Shown here piece after piece: positions 23,293 through 35,249 of a stretch of DNA of 64,000 nt. Every line of letters begins with the position of its first letter. Within the stretch, counting starts at the first letter, position 1. Both the position numbers and the translations under genes were made by a program. Source of the stretch: Tetrastigma voinierianum (lineage: Eukaryota > Streptophyta > Magnoliopsida > Vitales > Vitaceae); NCBI GenBank assembly GCA_016808115.1, contig JAEQBH010000901.1, forward strand, positions 62,001 through 126,000, written 5' to 3'. The notes beneath the pieces were generated by a model. The model did no database searches, was not told where the DNA came from, and worked only from the letters and a program-made list of their open reading frames with translations.

Positions 23293-23669
23293 CTACTCAA
23301 GCGTCGGCGCTGCATTGGCCTTTCGGTGATAGTCAATCACGCGATCGTAATCTTTTATCGGAGTTCCATCCATCTCGGATTTAATCTCCAAGTTAAGCTC
23401 TCGCTGTGAGGGCAAATACTTAAGACTCTTATGATCAGTGTAGATGAAACACTTCTCTCCATACAAATAATGTCTCCAAATTTTCAGTGCGAATACAATT
23501 GCGGCTAATTCCAAATCATGCGTGGGGTAGTTCCTTTCATGCGGCTTCAACTGTCTTGAAGCATAGGCTACCACTTTACCCTCTTGCATTAGGACACATC
23601 CAAGTCCATTGCTTGACAGCATCACTAAAAATCACACTTTATATTCTCTCTGCCCGATTGGTTGAGTAA
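23293..23669 (-). pseudogene. pol: Tekay-like RNase H, best-preserved fragment
   Basis: A 110-codon open frame (23,293-23,625) reads GLGCVLMQEGKVVAYASRQL, then HERNYPTHDLELAAIVFALK with the acidic pair region, then YTDHKSLKYL with the third catalytic Asp. This is close to the standard gypsy RNase H over its whole length. The N-terminal block with the first Asp (YCDAS-like) lies just before the frame and is disrupted. The tail KANAAPTLE replaces the expected KANVVADALSR through indels. Confidence 0.85.
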
Positions 23670-24540
23670 GCTGGAGCCTAGGTTAAGTCTTTCAACTTAT
23701 CGAAACTTCTTTGACATTTTCACTACATTCATACTTTACATTTTAAGACGATCACGTCAACGAGTGCGGTCATAGAAAACCCCTTAACGAATCTTAAAGT
23801 ATCTGTAGTCCCGGGGAAACTCGCGCCTATAACATTTCTAGGTGGCTTCCATTCAAACGACCACTTATTTTAACTGGATCTACTCGGTTCCTTCTTTAGA
23901 TTCTATATGCCCAGAAAGGACACTTCATTCTTTCAAAACTCACACTTTTCGGTTTGCATACAGTACTCTTTTCTCAAAGTCTCTAACACTATACAAGGTG
24001 TGGTGATAGCGACTCCTGATCTTTTGAATATCTGAAATTATAGATCTATGAACACTCGACAAAAGCGATCATACGGTCGAAAACCACGATTCGTATTGGG
24101 TCCATGAAAGTACAACTGGAGCATTTGTCAATCCAAACGGCATTACAAGGGACTCATAATGTCCATATCATGTCCTAAACGCCGTCTTATGCACATCGGC
24201 ATCTTTAATTCTCAACTGATGGTACCTAGATCGCAAGTCAATCTTTGAAAAGATACTTGCACCTTTTAATTGGTCAAACAAATCATCTATTAAGTGCGGA
24301 TTCTTATTCTTTCACAATTCAACTATTGGATTATGCGTAATCAATATAATGAAGTGTACCATCTTTCTTTTTAACAAAAACCACGAGAGCTCCCCATGGT
24401 GATACACTTGGTCTAATAAACCCTTTTTCTAATAGTTCTTGCAACTGCAATTTCAATTTCTTTAGTTCTAGTGGAGCCCTTTTGTACGGTGTAATAGATG
24501 CCGGTGTGGCACCTGGTACAACGTCAATAGAAAACTCAAT
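23670..24540 (-). pseudogene. pol: Tekay-like reverse transcriptase, decayed
   Basis: On the minus strand from about 24,520, VVPGATPASITPYKRAP is followed by LQLQELLEKGFIRPSVSPWG (about 24,390-24,450) and VFVKKKDGTL (about 24,355-24,385). This is the N-terminal fingers region of gypsy RT in nearly clean form. From about 24,310 downward the frame is broken, and the YVDD-type catalytic motif could not be read. The RT therefore cannot be functional. Confidence 0.8.
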
Positions 24541-25062
24541 CTCTCACATGTGGGGGCAATCCTGGTAACTCTTCCGGAAACACATCCGGAAAGTCGCTAA
24601 CAGTAGGGATATCGGATACACTAGGCCTTGCCTTTACCGTATCAATCACATAAGCCAAGTAGGCTTCACCTCCTTTCCGCACCATTGTTTTAGCAGTGGC
24701 TGCAGATATCACATTAGATAGGTAATTTGACCTCTCACCGATGAAAGTTACTTCATCTTCATTCGGTGTCCTCAAGGTCACTCTTTTCATTTCTGATCGT
24801 ATCGCTCGGTGTTGGGACAACTTGAGTCCATCGATATCACATCAAACTCCCTGAAGGATAATTCAATCAAATCTCCCAAAAATTCGTACTCTCGTATTTT
24901 GATGGGACAATCTCTATATACTCTGTTCACAATAACACTATGGCCAAGTGGGTTCGTCACCAAGATGTCATACTCGGCTTCACTCCTTGGAAATTTGCCT
25001 AAGTTGGGTATGTCAGTACATATGTATGAATGAGTCGATCCTGGATCTATCAATGCATGCAT
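24541..25062 (-). pseudogene. pol: Tekay-like aspartic protease and linker to RT
   Basis: Two overlapping minus frames cover this stretch. The first (24,787-25,062) opens MHALIDPGSTHSYI. The protease Asp is present in D-P-G where D-S-G is usual, so Ser is replaced. It continues through VIVNRVYRDCPIKI to FREFDVI. A frameshift near 24,800 then leads to the second frame (24,536-24,820), with EAYLAYVIDT and FPDVFPEELPGLPPH, the usual junction between protease and RT in Tekay-like pol. Confidence 0.8.
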
Positions 25063-26210
25063 AATAGTATCAAAGATAGTATTCTGAGCTATCTTGCTCC
25101 CCGGAGCGTCGGGTATCTTCCACCTTTCATTATATACTCTACTGGCTGGAGCACGACCTTCTCTTGCCTACCAGTTTGTGTCCCTTGTCTCGGAACACTT
25201 GGTGATGCAACACTCTTGTTGCCTTTCTGTGCCACTAAAGCTGTACCCCCAGTTTGGGGTGCTGTAAATGAACGATCTCTCGCTCTATGCTTGTTGGATC
25301 CACAAATCAAACAAGCACCTGTAAGTCTCCAACATTCTCCTTTATGATTCTTCCCACAATGGGGAGCAATGGGGAAGCGATGCGTCCTCTAGAAGCACCT
25401 CTAGTGTACCTTGTGGCAGGAATCTTGGCTAGTGAGTATTCCTACCGGTAGTTTGAGCTGTAGGCTGACTGGAACCCTGTGGTCCCTTGAATTTCTTCCT
25501 TTTTGTTGTTGTTCTGGCTTTGGATTGGCGGGATTTTCTTTCTGTCTTTTATCCTTTCTCTCTTTCCTCTTTCTTTACTCTTTCCACATTCAATGCACAT
25601 GTCACGATTTTGGAGAAATCTCATGGCAAAATGATGTGACATGGGCTCGAATATGGTCGTGGGCCAGTCTTCAAACCCTCTGACACTTTTCTTCCTCTTT
25701 GCACAAAGTACCTCGAGAACCTTCTTGCTCCAGCAGGTGTAAATTCTCTTTGATATTCGGTCACACTCATATGTCTTTGCTTCAGATTATGAAACTCCGT
25801 CTCATGTTGTTCAGATAAATGCGACCCACATAGTGCTTCTTGAACTCATCCAAGAAGAACTCCCATGTAACTCTCTCTGATGGTGCGGTCCTGGTCACGG
25901 AAACCCACCACTGATAAGCCTCATCTTGTAGTAATGAGGTCGCACATTCCAACTTCTCTTCGAGTTATTGCAATGCATTTTGCACAAGCATTACGCTCGG
26001 TTCTCTCGAGCCAATTTTTATATAAGCCATCTCTTTCTTCGTAAAATCTATGAGGTGGAATTACCTTGCCAACTTCTCTCAACCAGGCTGATCGCTGGAG
26101 TAATTGCGGTGGTTGCTCGGCTCTTTGCAATGCTGAGCTAGGCTGGCACGGAGGATACCTATAGTACCTCCTGCTTGTGCAGTTTCACTCATTGGTGGGG
26201 CATGGTTGCT
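25063..26210 (-). pseudogene. gag: Tekay-like gag, decayed
   Basis: Gag forms the particle. A start codon at about 26,190 opens MSETAQAGGTIGILRAS. The capsid-type retrotransposon gag domain is readable at about 25,790-25,930 as YQWWVSVTRTAPSER then TWEFFLDEFKKHYVGRIY. The nucleocapsid zinc knuckle appears as CLICGSNKHRARDR (about 25,280-25,320), a CCHC motif with the final Cys changed to Arg. Between them is a Gln/Lys-rich linker. At least four frameshifts occur. Confidence 0.8.
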
Positions 26211-26457
26211 TGCCCACCTTCCATGCGAGGACTGTTTGGTGAGTCCCACGGTCATCCTCGACCACAGGGGAAATAAGATCGTCCATGCTTATCCTATTAA
26301 GACCAGCAAGATCCACGTCAGAGTCATGTCATCCTTTATGTGCAAATGAAATGCATGTTATAAAATAATAAAAAAAAAATTTTAAAATCATTTACAAACA
26401 ATTTTGAAATCATTTTATAGAACCGCCTAAACCTAGGCTCACATTTTTAATAAATGT
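26211..26457 (-). other. Tekay-like leader
   Basis: Region between 5' LTR and gag. It holds an A-run (about 26,370-26,380) and no clear PBS. A weak GCTCACAT at about 26,437 could be a decayed tRNA-Met site, but I do not rely on it. Confidence 0.45.
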
Positions 26458-27810
26458 TGTAGGCGCCCCTTTCCCGGCGAGCCACTTGGCGGATCAGAGA
26501 CAGTCGGGATCTCCACTAAAATCACTCCATCCTCAAAATCTTATCTTTGCGAGGAAGCGATTACAAAAGTGGGCAAGCCATAAACATTTTATTTAACAAA
26601 ATCCATTTACAATGAAGGCATCGAGCCTTTTCAAAATGATTTACAAAATAGATGTTAAAGTGCAAATTGTTTATACAAAATATCCATATCAAGAACACAT
26701 GAAATGAGTGCATGTCGGAGCATATAAGAGATTTCATAACTTTTATGACTCAACGCTCCTCGATCTTGGGTCCGCTATCGATCACTATCTATCACTGGTA
26801 CACAGCGTGGTAAAACCATCTAAGCAGCATTTTCATGCTTAGTGGTTCTATCTCGAATCCATTCCTCGAGTTTCGACTACAAATCAATCATACAATTTAA
26901 TAATTCGAGAACTTTCAAATCTTTATGGATGATCAATACAAATATAATACATATACTTGTTTTATATACAATAGTTATGGTTAATTTGATCATCCCACAA
27001 ATATTTTTCATATTCAATATTTCACGATCTCAAATCAATTCAATTATATAAATTCGAGTTCATTTTCTGCGGTTCAATTCGAGTTCTGAAAATCAATTCA
27101 GTTATGCGAAATTAATTCAGTGCTTACCAATCAATTCGGTTATGCCCTTAACAAATTTGCTATGTCTTGATATCTGGATATCGAGTCACCGCCGCAGTCC
27201 AGAAGGCGCATTTGCAGGGCCGGTATCACATGGTTTATAACCTGATGCGGTCCCATGGGCTCTTCACGGTTATAAACAATCAAATAGTGAACACTGCAGA
27301 TACGGTCCAGTGAGGTACTTGATCGAGGTGACACATCAATACAATGATTCGCGTCTTGCTATTTGACCCTATTGGTATACCAATCTATCCTTAATACAGA
27401 ACTAAGCGGTTAACATTCTATTAGGCGTTCAAATCTTTATAGAAAAATATAATAGTACAATATGTATGCTTGTATAAAAGCAGGTTTATTTTCAATAATC
27501 ATTCAATTTTTTTTATGTCACAAAACATTTAACAATCACTTTTCTCAAATCAATTAAATAAATTCCAATATGCTTTTAGAACAAAACATGCAAAAACTTG
27601 AAACGAGGAATAGAGTCGGTGGGACAAGCAAAAAATCTTGGCGCTGATTCAGTCTTTGGAATCTCGATCTCGGTTGGCTTTTCACCCTCGATGGAGTCCT
27701 ATTCCAAAACCATTAAAGAACAATATTATTCGTGTGTACTAGTAGTTTTGGTTAGGATTAATTTTCGGAGTTTAATATGAGTTCCAATTTTAACAATATA
27801 TACATATAGA

Positions 27811-28850
27811 TGGATTCTTGACTCAATGGGCTTTCCATAGAGTCAAAGAACACCCGAATCGGAGTTCGGACCCAGAAAGAGTTATGGCCTTAGAAGTTGG
27901 AAATTAAATGCAGCAGTCAAATCTGGCCCGACTAGCTGGGCTGACCTGGACGAGTTCGATCTATCATATACGTCAACGTCTTATCACCATCAGGCATATG
28001 AAGGTATTCTTGACACAATGGGCTTTCCATAGAGTCGAGAGCACCAATCGGAGTTGACGAAGGATATGACCTTAAGTTAGGGGTCATGGTAGTCAACCAC
28101 GATGGTATTTGAATTGAGGAGCTGCACTGAAGTGACGAGCTCAGTCTAACACTTTGGTCTGACATCTAATATCTTTCTCAGGCATATGAATGGATTCTTG
28201 ACTCAATGGGCTTTCCATAGAGGTCCCAGAACACTAGTGTCAGTTAACTTGAAGGAGATATGACGCTTCCCGAGTTGGAGGGTCATGCGTAATCAACCAC
28301 GACGAGCTGACCCTGGGCGACGGTGCACTAGTGACGAGCTCAGTCTAACACTTGGTCCTGACATATAATATCTTCTTCAGGGCATATGAATGGATTCTTA
28401 ACTCCAATGAGATGCTCCGCAGAGTCAGAACACCCCAGTCGGGTTGGACGAAAGAGATATGACTTGCCGACGTTGGAGGGTCATGCGTAGTCAACCTGGC
28501 GGTGACCTGGGCGGAGCTGCACTGAAGTGGCAGGCTCCGTCTAACACCTGGTCTGACCATCTAATAATCTCCTCAGGTATATGGATGGATTCTTGACTCA
28601 ATGGGCTTTCCGCATGAGTCCGAGAACGCAAATCGGGTCCCGATCGAAGGAGATATGACCTTAGAAGTTGGAGGTCATGTGTCAATGCTGTGGTGACTGA
28701 GTAGTGAGCTGTACTGAACTGACAGAAGCTCAGTCTAACACCTCAGTCTGACATCTAATAATAATCTCCTCAGGTATATGGATGGATTCTTGACTCGATG
28801 GGCTTTCCATAGAGTCCAAGAACACAAATCAACCCCGACGAGCCGACCCG
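27811..28850. repeat. About 190-bp tandem repeat array in the Tekay-like 5' LTR
   Basis: Six units begin at about 27,811, 28,003, 28,191, 28,391, 28,586 and 28,783, marked by the phrase TGGATTCTTGACTCAATGGG or close variants. Spacing is 188-200 bp. It is the same array as at 9,931-10,854. Confidence 0.9.
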
Positions 28851-28859
28851 AATCGGGAT

Positions 28860-29045
28860 GAGCTCGAGCTTCACAGACAGAGCTGAGCTCTACATGACGA
28901 GCTGAGCTCTACAGGACGAGCTGAGCTTTACATGACGAGCTGAGCTCTACAGGACCCGACGACCTCTACAGGACGAGGTCTGCTGACCTCTACAGGATGA
29001 GGTATGCTGACCTCTACTTGACGACCTCTATTGCTGACCTCTCAC
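28860..29045. repeat. Short tandem repeats GACGAGCTGAGCTCTACAG
   Basis: About four copies of a 19-20-bp unit are followed by several copies of a related CTGACCTCTACAGGATGAGG unit. They mark the end of the 190-bp array in this LTR. Confidence 0.8.
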
Positions 29046-29901
29046 CCATTTGACTATTCAGAGTAAAAAGACCATAACTTGGTCTACAGGGGTCCAAATT
29101 GAGAAATTCAAAAGCCTAACATCAAGTTAATTGATGTGGCTACAATTTACTAGAAGGACGTACTACCAAATTCCCTTCCCTTCATACCCAAAAATCAGCT
29201 CTAAGGTTCATTAGCTGCGCACTACCAATGTGAAGCTTCTCATGGTTTAAAATGCAACCAAACATTCCCTAAGGCAAGATAACCACCCAACAGTCCTTAG
29301 GGTAGAAATGGCTGGAAAGTAGGAGAAGACCTACCTCTTGCCGTTGTCGAACCTCCTCGAGTTTACTTAGCCTACTTGTAGTTCTTGTCACGATAAGGAT
29401 TCTCCCCTCCTTGCTTCGCCTGAGACCTATGGTCCGATTGTCTAGTAATCTAGAGAGTATGAGAGCTTCCTCTACCTAAAATATTCCACTTTTCTCGTTT
29501 TCTTTTCATGAATCACTCTAAATCGACTTTAAAAAAGCGAGAAGCTTCCTCCTTTCCTACACATGCCACGTCCTTTCCTCGATTTTTTTATTTTTTTGTA
29601 TTTTAGGTCCTCTATTTCTCTATTATTCTTCATTTAAGTCTCTCATTATTTTCCTTACTTCTATTTATTTCTCCAAATTTTACTTAGACATATAAACTTA
29701 CTTATAATTGACTCCTTTAGACCTCAAATTACAATTTCTATATCTTCTTTCACTGGGTTCATCTACTGATTCAAAATCATTTTAATCAATATTCATCTAA
29801 AAAATTCCAAAATAAAAAATAATACTCAAGTTGGCCCCAATTATACCCGAATATATAATAATTTTTATTATAAAATTATAGGGTAAATTGGGCGCATAAA
29901 G

Positions 29902-30639
29902 ACTCTTTGTCCCGACAGCTATTTTTACACCCTATTCAAGATTGCTTCTCCCGGCTTGCCATGACACCTCAAGATTTCATATCGTACCTTCTAGTACTTA
30001 TCATTGTGTCCACGCATTTTATAATTGGTCTAGGTAGTCGACGGTACATATGATAAGACATCGAATAAAGAATAAGAAAGTAAAGATCCGAATGTACCCA
30101 CAGACTGCCTGTGAGTACCCCACGTACCCCCAGACTGAAAGTAATCTTCAGAGTACCTTACAGTACATCCTGTATAATTAACTGGTCTAATACCTACGTA
30201 CTTTTGTATACTAAGCTCAGAATTCCTACTGAGTCCCAATGATAATAAGCCTCAAGTGAGGTAAGTCCCGAATAAGAATAAGCTCAGAATTCCTACGGAG
30301 TCCCAATGATAATAAGCCCGTTATAACTATAAGTTCGAATAAGAATAGCTCAGAACTCCTGCAGAGTCCCGAATGATAATAAGCCCGTTGCAACTATAAG
30401 TTATGAATAAGAATAAGCTCAGAATTCCTACTTTCGGAGTCCCGATGAACATAATGTCTGTTATAAGTATAAGTTCCGCATAAGAAGAAACTCCGTGAAT
30501 TCCTACGGAGATCCGAATAAGTATAAGTCCAAAGAGTACCTACGTACTCCTGCCTGTGAAAAACAAGTATAAGTTCCTCGTAGTACCCACGTACCTCGTA
30601 TTAGTAAAATAAGTATAGTTCAGTACCCACGCGTACTCT
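29902..30639 (+). repeat. LTR Y segment 2 with 67-70-bp tandem repeats
   Basis: After the Tekay-like end the host LTR resumes. Units containing AGCTCAGAATTCCTAC and AATAAGCCCGTTATAAC start at about 30,214, 30,281, 30,347, 30,416 and 30,487. Related shorter units continue to 30,639, where element X is inserted. The array resumes at 42,070. Confidence 0.7.
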
Positions 30640-31821
30640 TGACAGCCGAAAAACGCCTGCGGTAAATGTACGCCTATGCGCGCTGCACGCTGGGCTACCC
30701 CAAGTAATATATGACTCGTGGTACCTGACATCGATCCACAGTATGTATCACTCAAGGAAGGCCCTGGCTTTTTAGATAGTATCTGAATAGATGATTCTAG
30801 GCAAGAATTTAAGTATATGAAATTTGATCTAAACTATTGATTCTAATGAATTTCCTCGTATTTATTTCAGTGGTTATATCTCCTCACACTTTAATGGATT
30901 ATTTCAAAATATTATTATTCAAATGCATTTATACTTGGTCGATGGCGCAGGTGATTCACTTACAAGATATCCTCCTCTCGAGGTATATCTCGTTTATCTC
31001 ATGAATAGAGTTGAGCATATCTCTATCTCACCCCGCATTCCGCGACGCTGCAACGTTTAATCCCCAAATGCCACCTTCAGGATCTAATATTTGGCTTACC
31101 GACCAACCAAGGTCGTTTATCCGCATCCTCGAAAACTCCTCATCTCTCGAATCTGACTTCAGCAGGATTATGCGCATGTTGGCCGAGCATTATCATAATT
31201 GAACTACGTGTAAATAGAGCAGATGTAACAAATTGGAGCAAACAATCGAATAATATAAAAGATCAAACTTTTAATCCATCAACATATGACAGTTCAATAT
31301 AACCCTAGAAATAAATCTGTAACATAATGAGTGAAAAGATCAAAATGTTTAGTATTAAAACATAATTCTAATATCAAAATAAGAAATATGACAAATCCCG
31401 CACTTCCCTTCGGTCCGCAATACCGCCTCGAATTCAGGCCTTTGTTCGTACGCCTCCTTCTCTAATTTCCGAGTCATTCGCATTTAAAATGATGTGGTTC
31501 GGGGATTCAGAGCCGACGCCGCGATGTCATACGTCAGCGACGACACGCTGAGACGCCGCGACGCTTTCCACTTGTCACTTCGCATTGCTGACCACGCCGT
31601 GACGCCGGGCGATCGCGACGCGGATCGCCGCGACGTCGCGACGCACGCCGCCCCTTTGCTCCCGATCCCCATCGTCCCAAAAAATTGCTGTGTCATTTTC
31701 GCCCAATGCACTGTGATCCAAACTGTACACCAAGTCGTGTCTAGCCACAAAACTATAAAATTACTATCCAATAAATGAAAAGATGAAAGACCGACGGAGT
31801 ATAATATGAGTGTTTTGTGCA
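30640..31821 (-). repeat. X 3' LTR
   Basis: It starts TGACAGCC at 30,640 and ends GTGTTTTGTGCA at 31,821. It matches 40,830-42,069, most obviously in TTTTTAGATAGTATCTGAAT (about 30,770 and 40,961). A CG-rich repeat block lies at about 31,497-31,650. Frames at 31,484-31,846 are in this block and are not genes. Confidence 0.85.
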
Positions 31822-31835
31822 ATCTACCACACTTC
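31822..31835 (-). other. X polypurine tract
   Basis: The element strand reads GAAGTGTGGTAGAT directly before the LTR start TGCACAAAACAC. This is a typical position and composition for plant non-chromovirus gypsy elements. Confidence 0.6.
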
Positions 31836-34800
31836 AACTTGGCCATTGGCCCTGCCAGTTAATCGACTCTAAATAGACACACACCCGACTCCACGAAAAT
31901 TAACACTACTAATCGTGCTGTACATGCCGAGAAATAGGGATCATTTCGGATCGGCTTCACACCGTTGTCGTCTCGCTTCAAAGTTCACAAAATGCATACA
32001 GAGCATTTAACTTCCTAAACTCGATTGAAATAGGCAGGGTTGGACTCGTGCACCAAATCCCATGATATTCAATAGCCTTTCCCAAAGCCCCTATGCGCTT
32101 ATAATGAATGACCCTCCAAAGATATGCCTGAGTTCCACACCACTAAACTTAAGCCCAACTCACCTATTTGAAGAAGCTAACTAGAAAAGGATAGGAACGC
32201 ACCCATTTTATTCAGACCAAATACCTAAAAAAACTTCCTATGTACCTAAAAATAAATGGAAGAAAACCTAGTGCCAAGAAGTTTAATGAAAGCGTTTCCC
32301 GTGAAGGATCCATCAAGACTCTCACCAACTGGTTATGGCACTGTGCATTAAATTCCCTTCAAACTTCACCTAACACTAACCAAACTCGAAGGCCCTAGGT
32401 TGCGTGAATGATCCATCTTCCGTTCCATGAAGTGCTGAAGTCAATGACTCCTCTGGCCAATGCCTCGTGGCATTAGGCTTCGACAGCCCTCAGACTGCGT
32501 TCGAGATTCCGATCGACGATCTCGCTTGGCTCTTATGCAAGATACCTATTTTTATTATTTGTCTTTTCTTTTTTTCATTTTTTCTATTGTTTTTGTATTT
32601 TATTTTATTTTATTTTATTTATTTATTTTTCTTTTGTCTTTGTCGGCCTCGGGCTTTTGGCAATCCTTTGACCTGGGTGTCCCATCACTAAATGGTTCGA
32701 ATCTCCCCAAGGTTAATTTAACTATGGTAGTTGGTCTCGCTATGCATACTCCAAGGTCATGAGCGTGTGAGTGTGATAGGTTCTTTAGGATCTGGTTTCT
32801 TGACTACCCGGATTGTCTACTAATCCTTTTCACCTATTCAACCTAATTAATGTAGCATCAAACATTGTATGCATTTGATCATCCATGTCATTATGAATTC
32901 AGCCAAAATGATCCTCGACTTAAGGAACATGGCACACATATACACGATTACCTACACATGCAACTACTACACATAAAACGATCGAACACAACGCAAGCAA
33001 AACTAACATAAATCAAAATAAATGAAAACACAACTAATATGTCGAATAAAACAAAAACACTACACAACTACCAAAGACAAAACAAAATCGAACAAAACAA
33101 AACAACTAAACAAAAACACGATCACCACACACTCTCCCAACAAAATGTCCAGCTGTCCCCACTGCACAAAAACAAAAAGTAGAGGAAAAGGGACTTCAGA
33201 TCACCGCGGCATGTGTGGCGGTCAGAAAGGGGCAAGGAGCCGGGCGAAATGGGCCCGCAAGGACTCTCGCCGATGAAGAACGGCGGCCTACTGGCCGACA
33301 AAGGCTACACGCGACGAGGGCCTCCAAATCCCGCGAGACGAGGAGCCTGCGGCTCCCGGTCTCATCCTTTAATGCATCAAGCGCCTCAGAAGGAGCACTT
33401 GGCCCGGATCGTGCGAGGGATCGGGCGGGCCGCCTTAAGGCCGTAGGTGGCGTGTGGAGTGTGGGGCGGGACGCAGGATCGCCACGTTCTTGGTGACGCT
33501 TTGTGAAGCTTAATAGCCTGGAGTAATTGCGTGAAGCCATTCGCCCGAGGGGTTTCAAGGAATCAATCATAAATCAGTTGCGGATACCGTGTGTGTCTCG
33601 CTTGACCGTAGCCGGTTTTTATAGGGGCGGAGTCTGTGCCTTATTATCGCGAGGGCAATTTCTGGCTTTGTTCAGATAAGCTAAAGATGGGCGGTAGCCC
33701 AAGTTCGTCTTTGCATCCTGCCATGATGATGGCATCCCTCGATAACCTCGCCCCTTACATCAAAAGGTATATCCTCGTAAGATGGCGACCGAAAGTTGGG
33801 AGCGCTGCTATAAATATTACTTCACACACGCCCGTCATCTTAATGAGACGCCGACGTGATGAAGTGATGCCGCATCTGAAGAAGGCCAAATGCTCTACCT
33901 CAAATCGACCGCACGGCCCGCACTAACGATCTTCCACTACCCCACCATCGGGTCACGCCAGATAACCACTGGTAGCCTGTGCCTGGAGCCACAATGCCTC
34001 CGCGGACATACCTAGATCAGACACCATTGATCGACGCGACCGGTCGATCAATACGCGACCGCACTCTAATTTCTTCAAACATGGGAGGTTAGATCGCGAA
34101 CTTCCTCGAACTACACCATCATCGCTGGATTTGCGTGGTTACAAAGCATGCCATCCTCAGCCGCAATGGTCTTTATGGAAGAAATCATCGCGGTGAAACC
34201 CCTTCTCTCGATGAATGATCGGCTTTTTGCAAATGGTGCCAAACCGATCGCCAGACTCGCATTCACAAACCGCATGATATCAGAAGCGTGGCCTGGGTCC
34301 CCACCGGCCCGACCACATACACCTTTGGCTCTTCCCGTACATTAGTCGCAGAGCCCGGAATGGGCGGCAGATAGCACGACCTAGACAAAAATACAAACAC
34401 CTAGTAGGCACTACAAGAAATCGAAACTAACTAATTTCCTACTGACTCAAACACCCTAATAAACCTAGTGTGAACCGAAATGGGCACCTACCAAACCCCT
34501 AGACCACTCGTGAAAGCAAATGTACCCTAGAAGACCACACCCAAGCTAGAACCGAGCACAGTGTGGTGAAAATGCCACAAATGACTAGGAAACCGGGATG
34601 GAGGTCATGACTCAGCATTAAATGGTGGCCTGAGAACTGCAGAGGCCTCCGACAGCCAGGAAGAGGGCTCCGGCAGTCCGGTGAGGGCGGTGCGCAGGGA
34701 AGGCTGGTTCTCGCAGTGAAGTGTGTGAGATGGAAGAGTCAAAAAACGAACTGTTCTCGGGCTTAAAAACAGTAAGTAACGTCAAGGACGCAGGGGGCAA

Positions 34801-35249
34801 CGTCGCGACGTGACAGAGAGTCATGAAAATCCACGTCGCGACGCTAGAAACCACGCCGCTACGCGGGCGCAGAGGATACACCGAACGTCACACGTTGGGA
34901 GCTACGTCGCGACGCGATGCAGAGGGGTCAATTCGACGCCGCTTACGTGACGTAGAGGGTCAATTTGACGTCGATGGCCGGGAGCCACGCCGCGACGATG
35001 CAGAGGTCACTGACGCCGCGACGTGGGACAGAGAAGCCATGGATCAAGAATAAATTTGTGCACATTGATGATCTCTGATCAGAAAACCTCCCACTGCATT
35101 TGTGACTTTATGGATTTGTAATGCACAAATCTTGAATGAATCCTCCCTACTACGCATTCATGTTCGAAATTAAACAAACAAGCAGAAACACCGACACGAG
35201 AAAGCTAGAACCCATATTGCTGAAAATAAAACAATAGAAATTGAACTAA
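31836..35249 (-). other. X long 3' internal region without recognised genes
   Basis: About 3.4 kb lies between integrase and the PPT. It holds a pyrimidine tract (about 32,545-32,640), an A/C-rich stretch with many AACAAAAC-like words (32,990-33,140), a GC-rich stretch (33,180-34,050) with several overlapping short frames, and a CG-repeat block (34,795-35,035). Athila elements often carry an env-like or other extra gene here. None of the frames (for example 33,196-33,570 minus, 34,148-34,345 plus) shows a signal peptide, membrane segment or domain I recognise. Confidence 0.6.
34795..35035. repeat. CGTCGCGACG-word cluster, internal copy
   Basis: The palindromic word CGTCGCGACG and close variants occur several times, interleaved with short spacers. 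Similar clusters lie in the X LTRs at about 31,497-31,650 and 41,700-41,885. They stand out against an AT-rich window. Confidence 0.8.

Larger units (their letters stand above)
8660..29901 (-). mobile_element. Tekay-like chromovirus (Ty3/gypsy), interrupted by Z1
   Basis: Minus-strand order is 5' LTR (26,458-29,901), gag, protease, RT, RNase H, integrase with a chromodomain-like tail, PPT (21,774-21,790) and 3' LTR (21,773 down to 20,644, then 10,854 down to 8,660). The 3' LTR is split by Z1. Without Z1 the element is about 11.5 kb with LTRs near 3.3-3.4 kb, long but normal for this clade. Flanks ACTCC (8,655-8,659) and ACTCT (29,902-29,906) look like a target duplication with one change. All frames are broken. 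Confidence 0.8.
26458..29901 (-). repeat. Tekay-like 5' LTR (about 3.4 kb)
   Basis: It starts TGTAGGCGCC at 26,458 and ends near GGGCGCATAAAG at 29,901. It is collinear with 8,660-10,854 plus 20,644-21,773, including the 190-bp array and the AT-rich end (AATATATAATAATTTTTATT). The partner's clean end is GGGGCGTTACA, so the terminal bases here are altered. Short frames inside are chance. Confidence 0.85.

Noticed and set aside
23487..23669. Plus-strand frame opposite RNase H
   Set aside because: It is a shadow of the well-supported minus-strand RNase H fragment.
28345..28685. Minus-strand frames in the 190-bp array as a repeat protein
   Set aside because: The frames shift from unit to unit and contain stops. 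The repeat is a DNA-level array inside an LTR.
30209..30500. Tandem repeats as a CRISPR array
   Set aside because: Units of 67-70 bp are contiguous and diverged, without unique spacers, and the genome is a plant's.
33196..33570. Overlapping GC-rich frames on both strands as a possible gene
   Set aside because: Frames on both strands are open merely because stops are rare in GC-rich DNA. No domain is recognisable, and the stretch lies inside element X.
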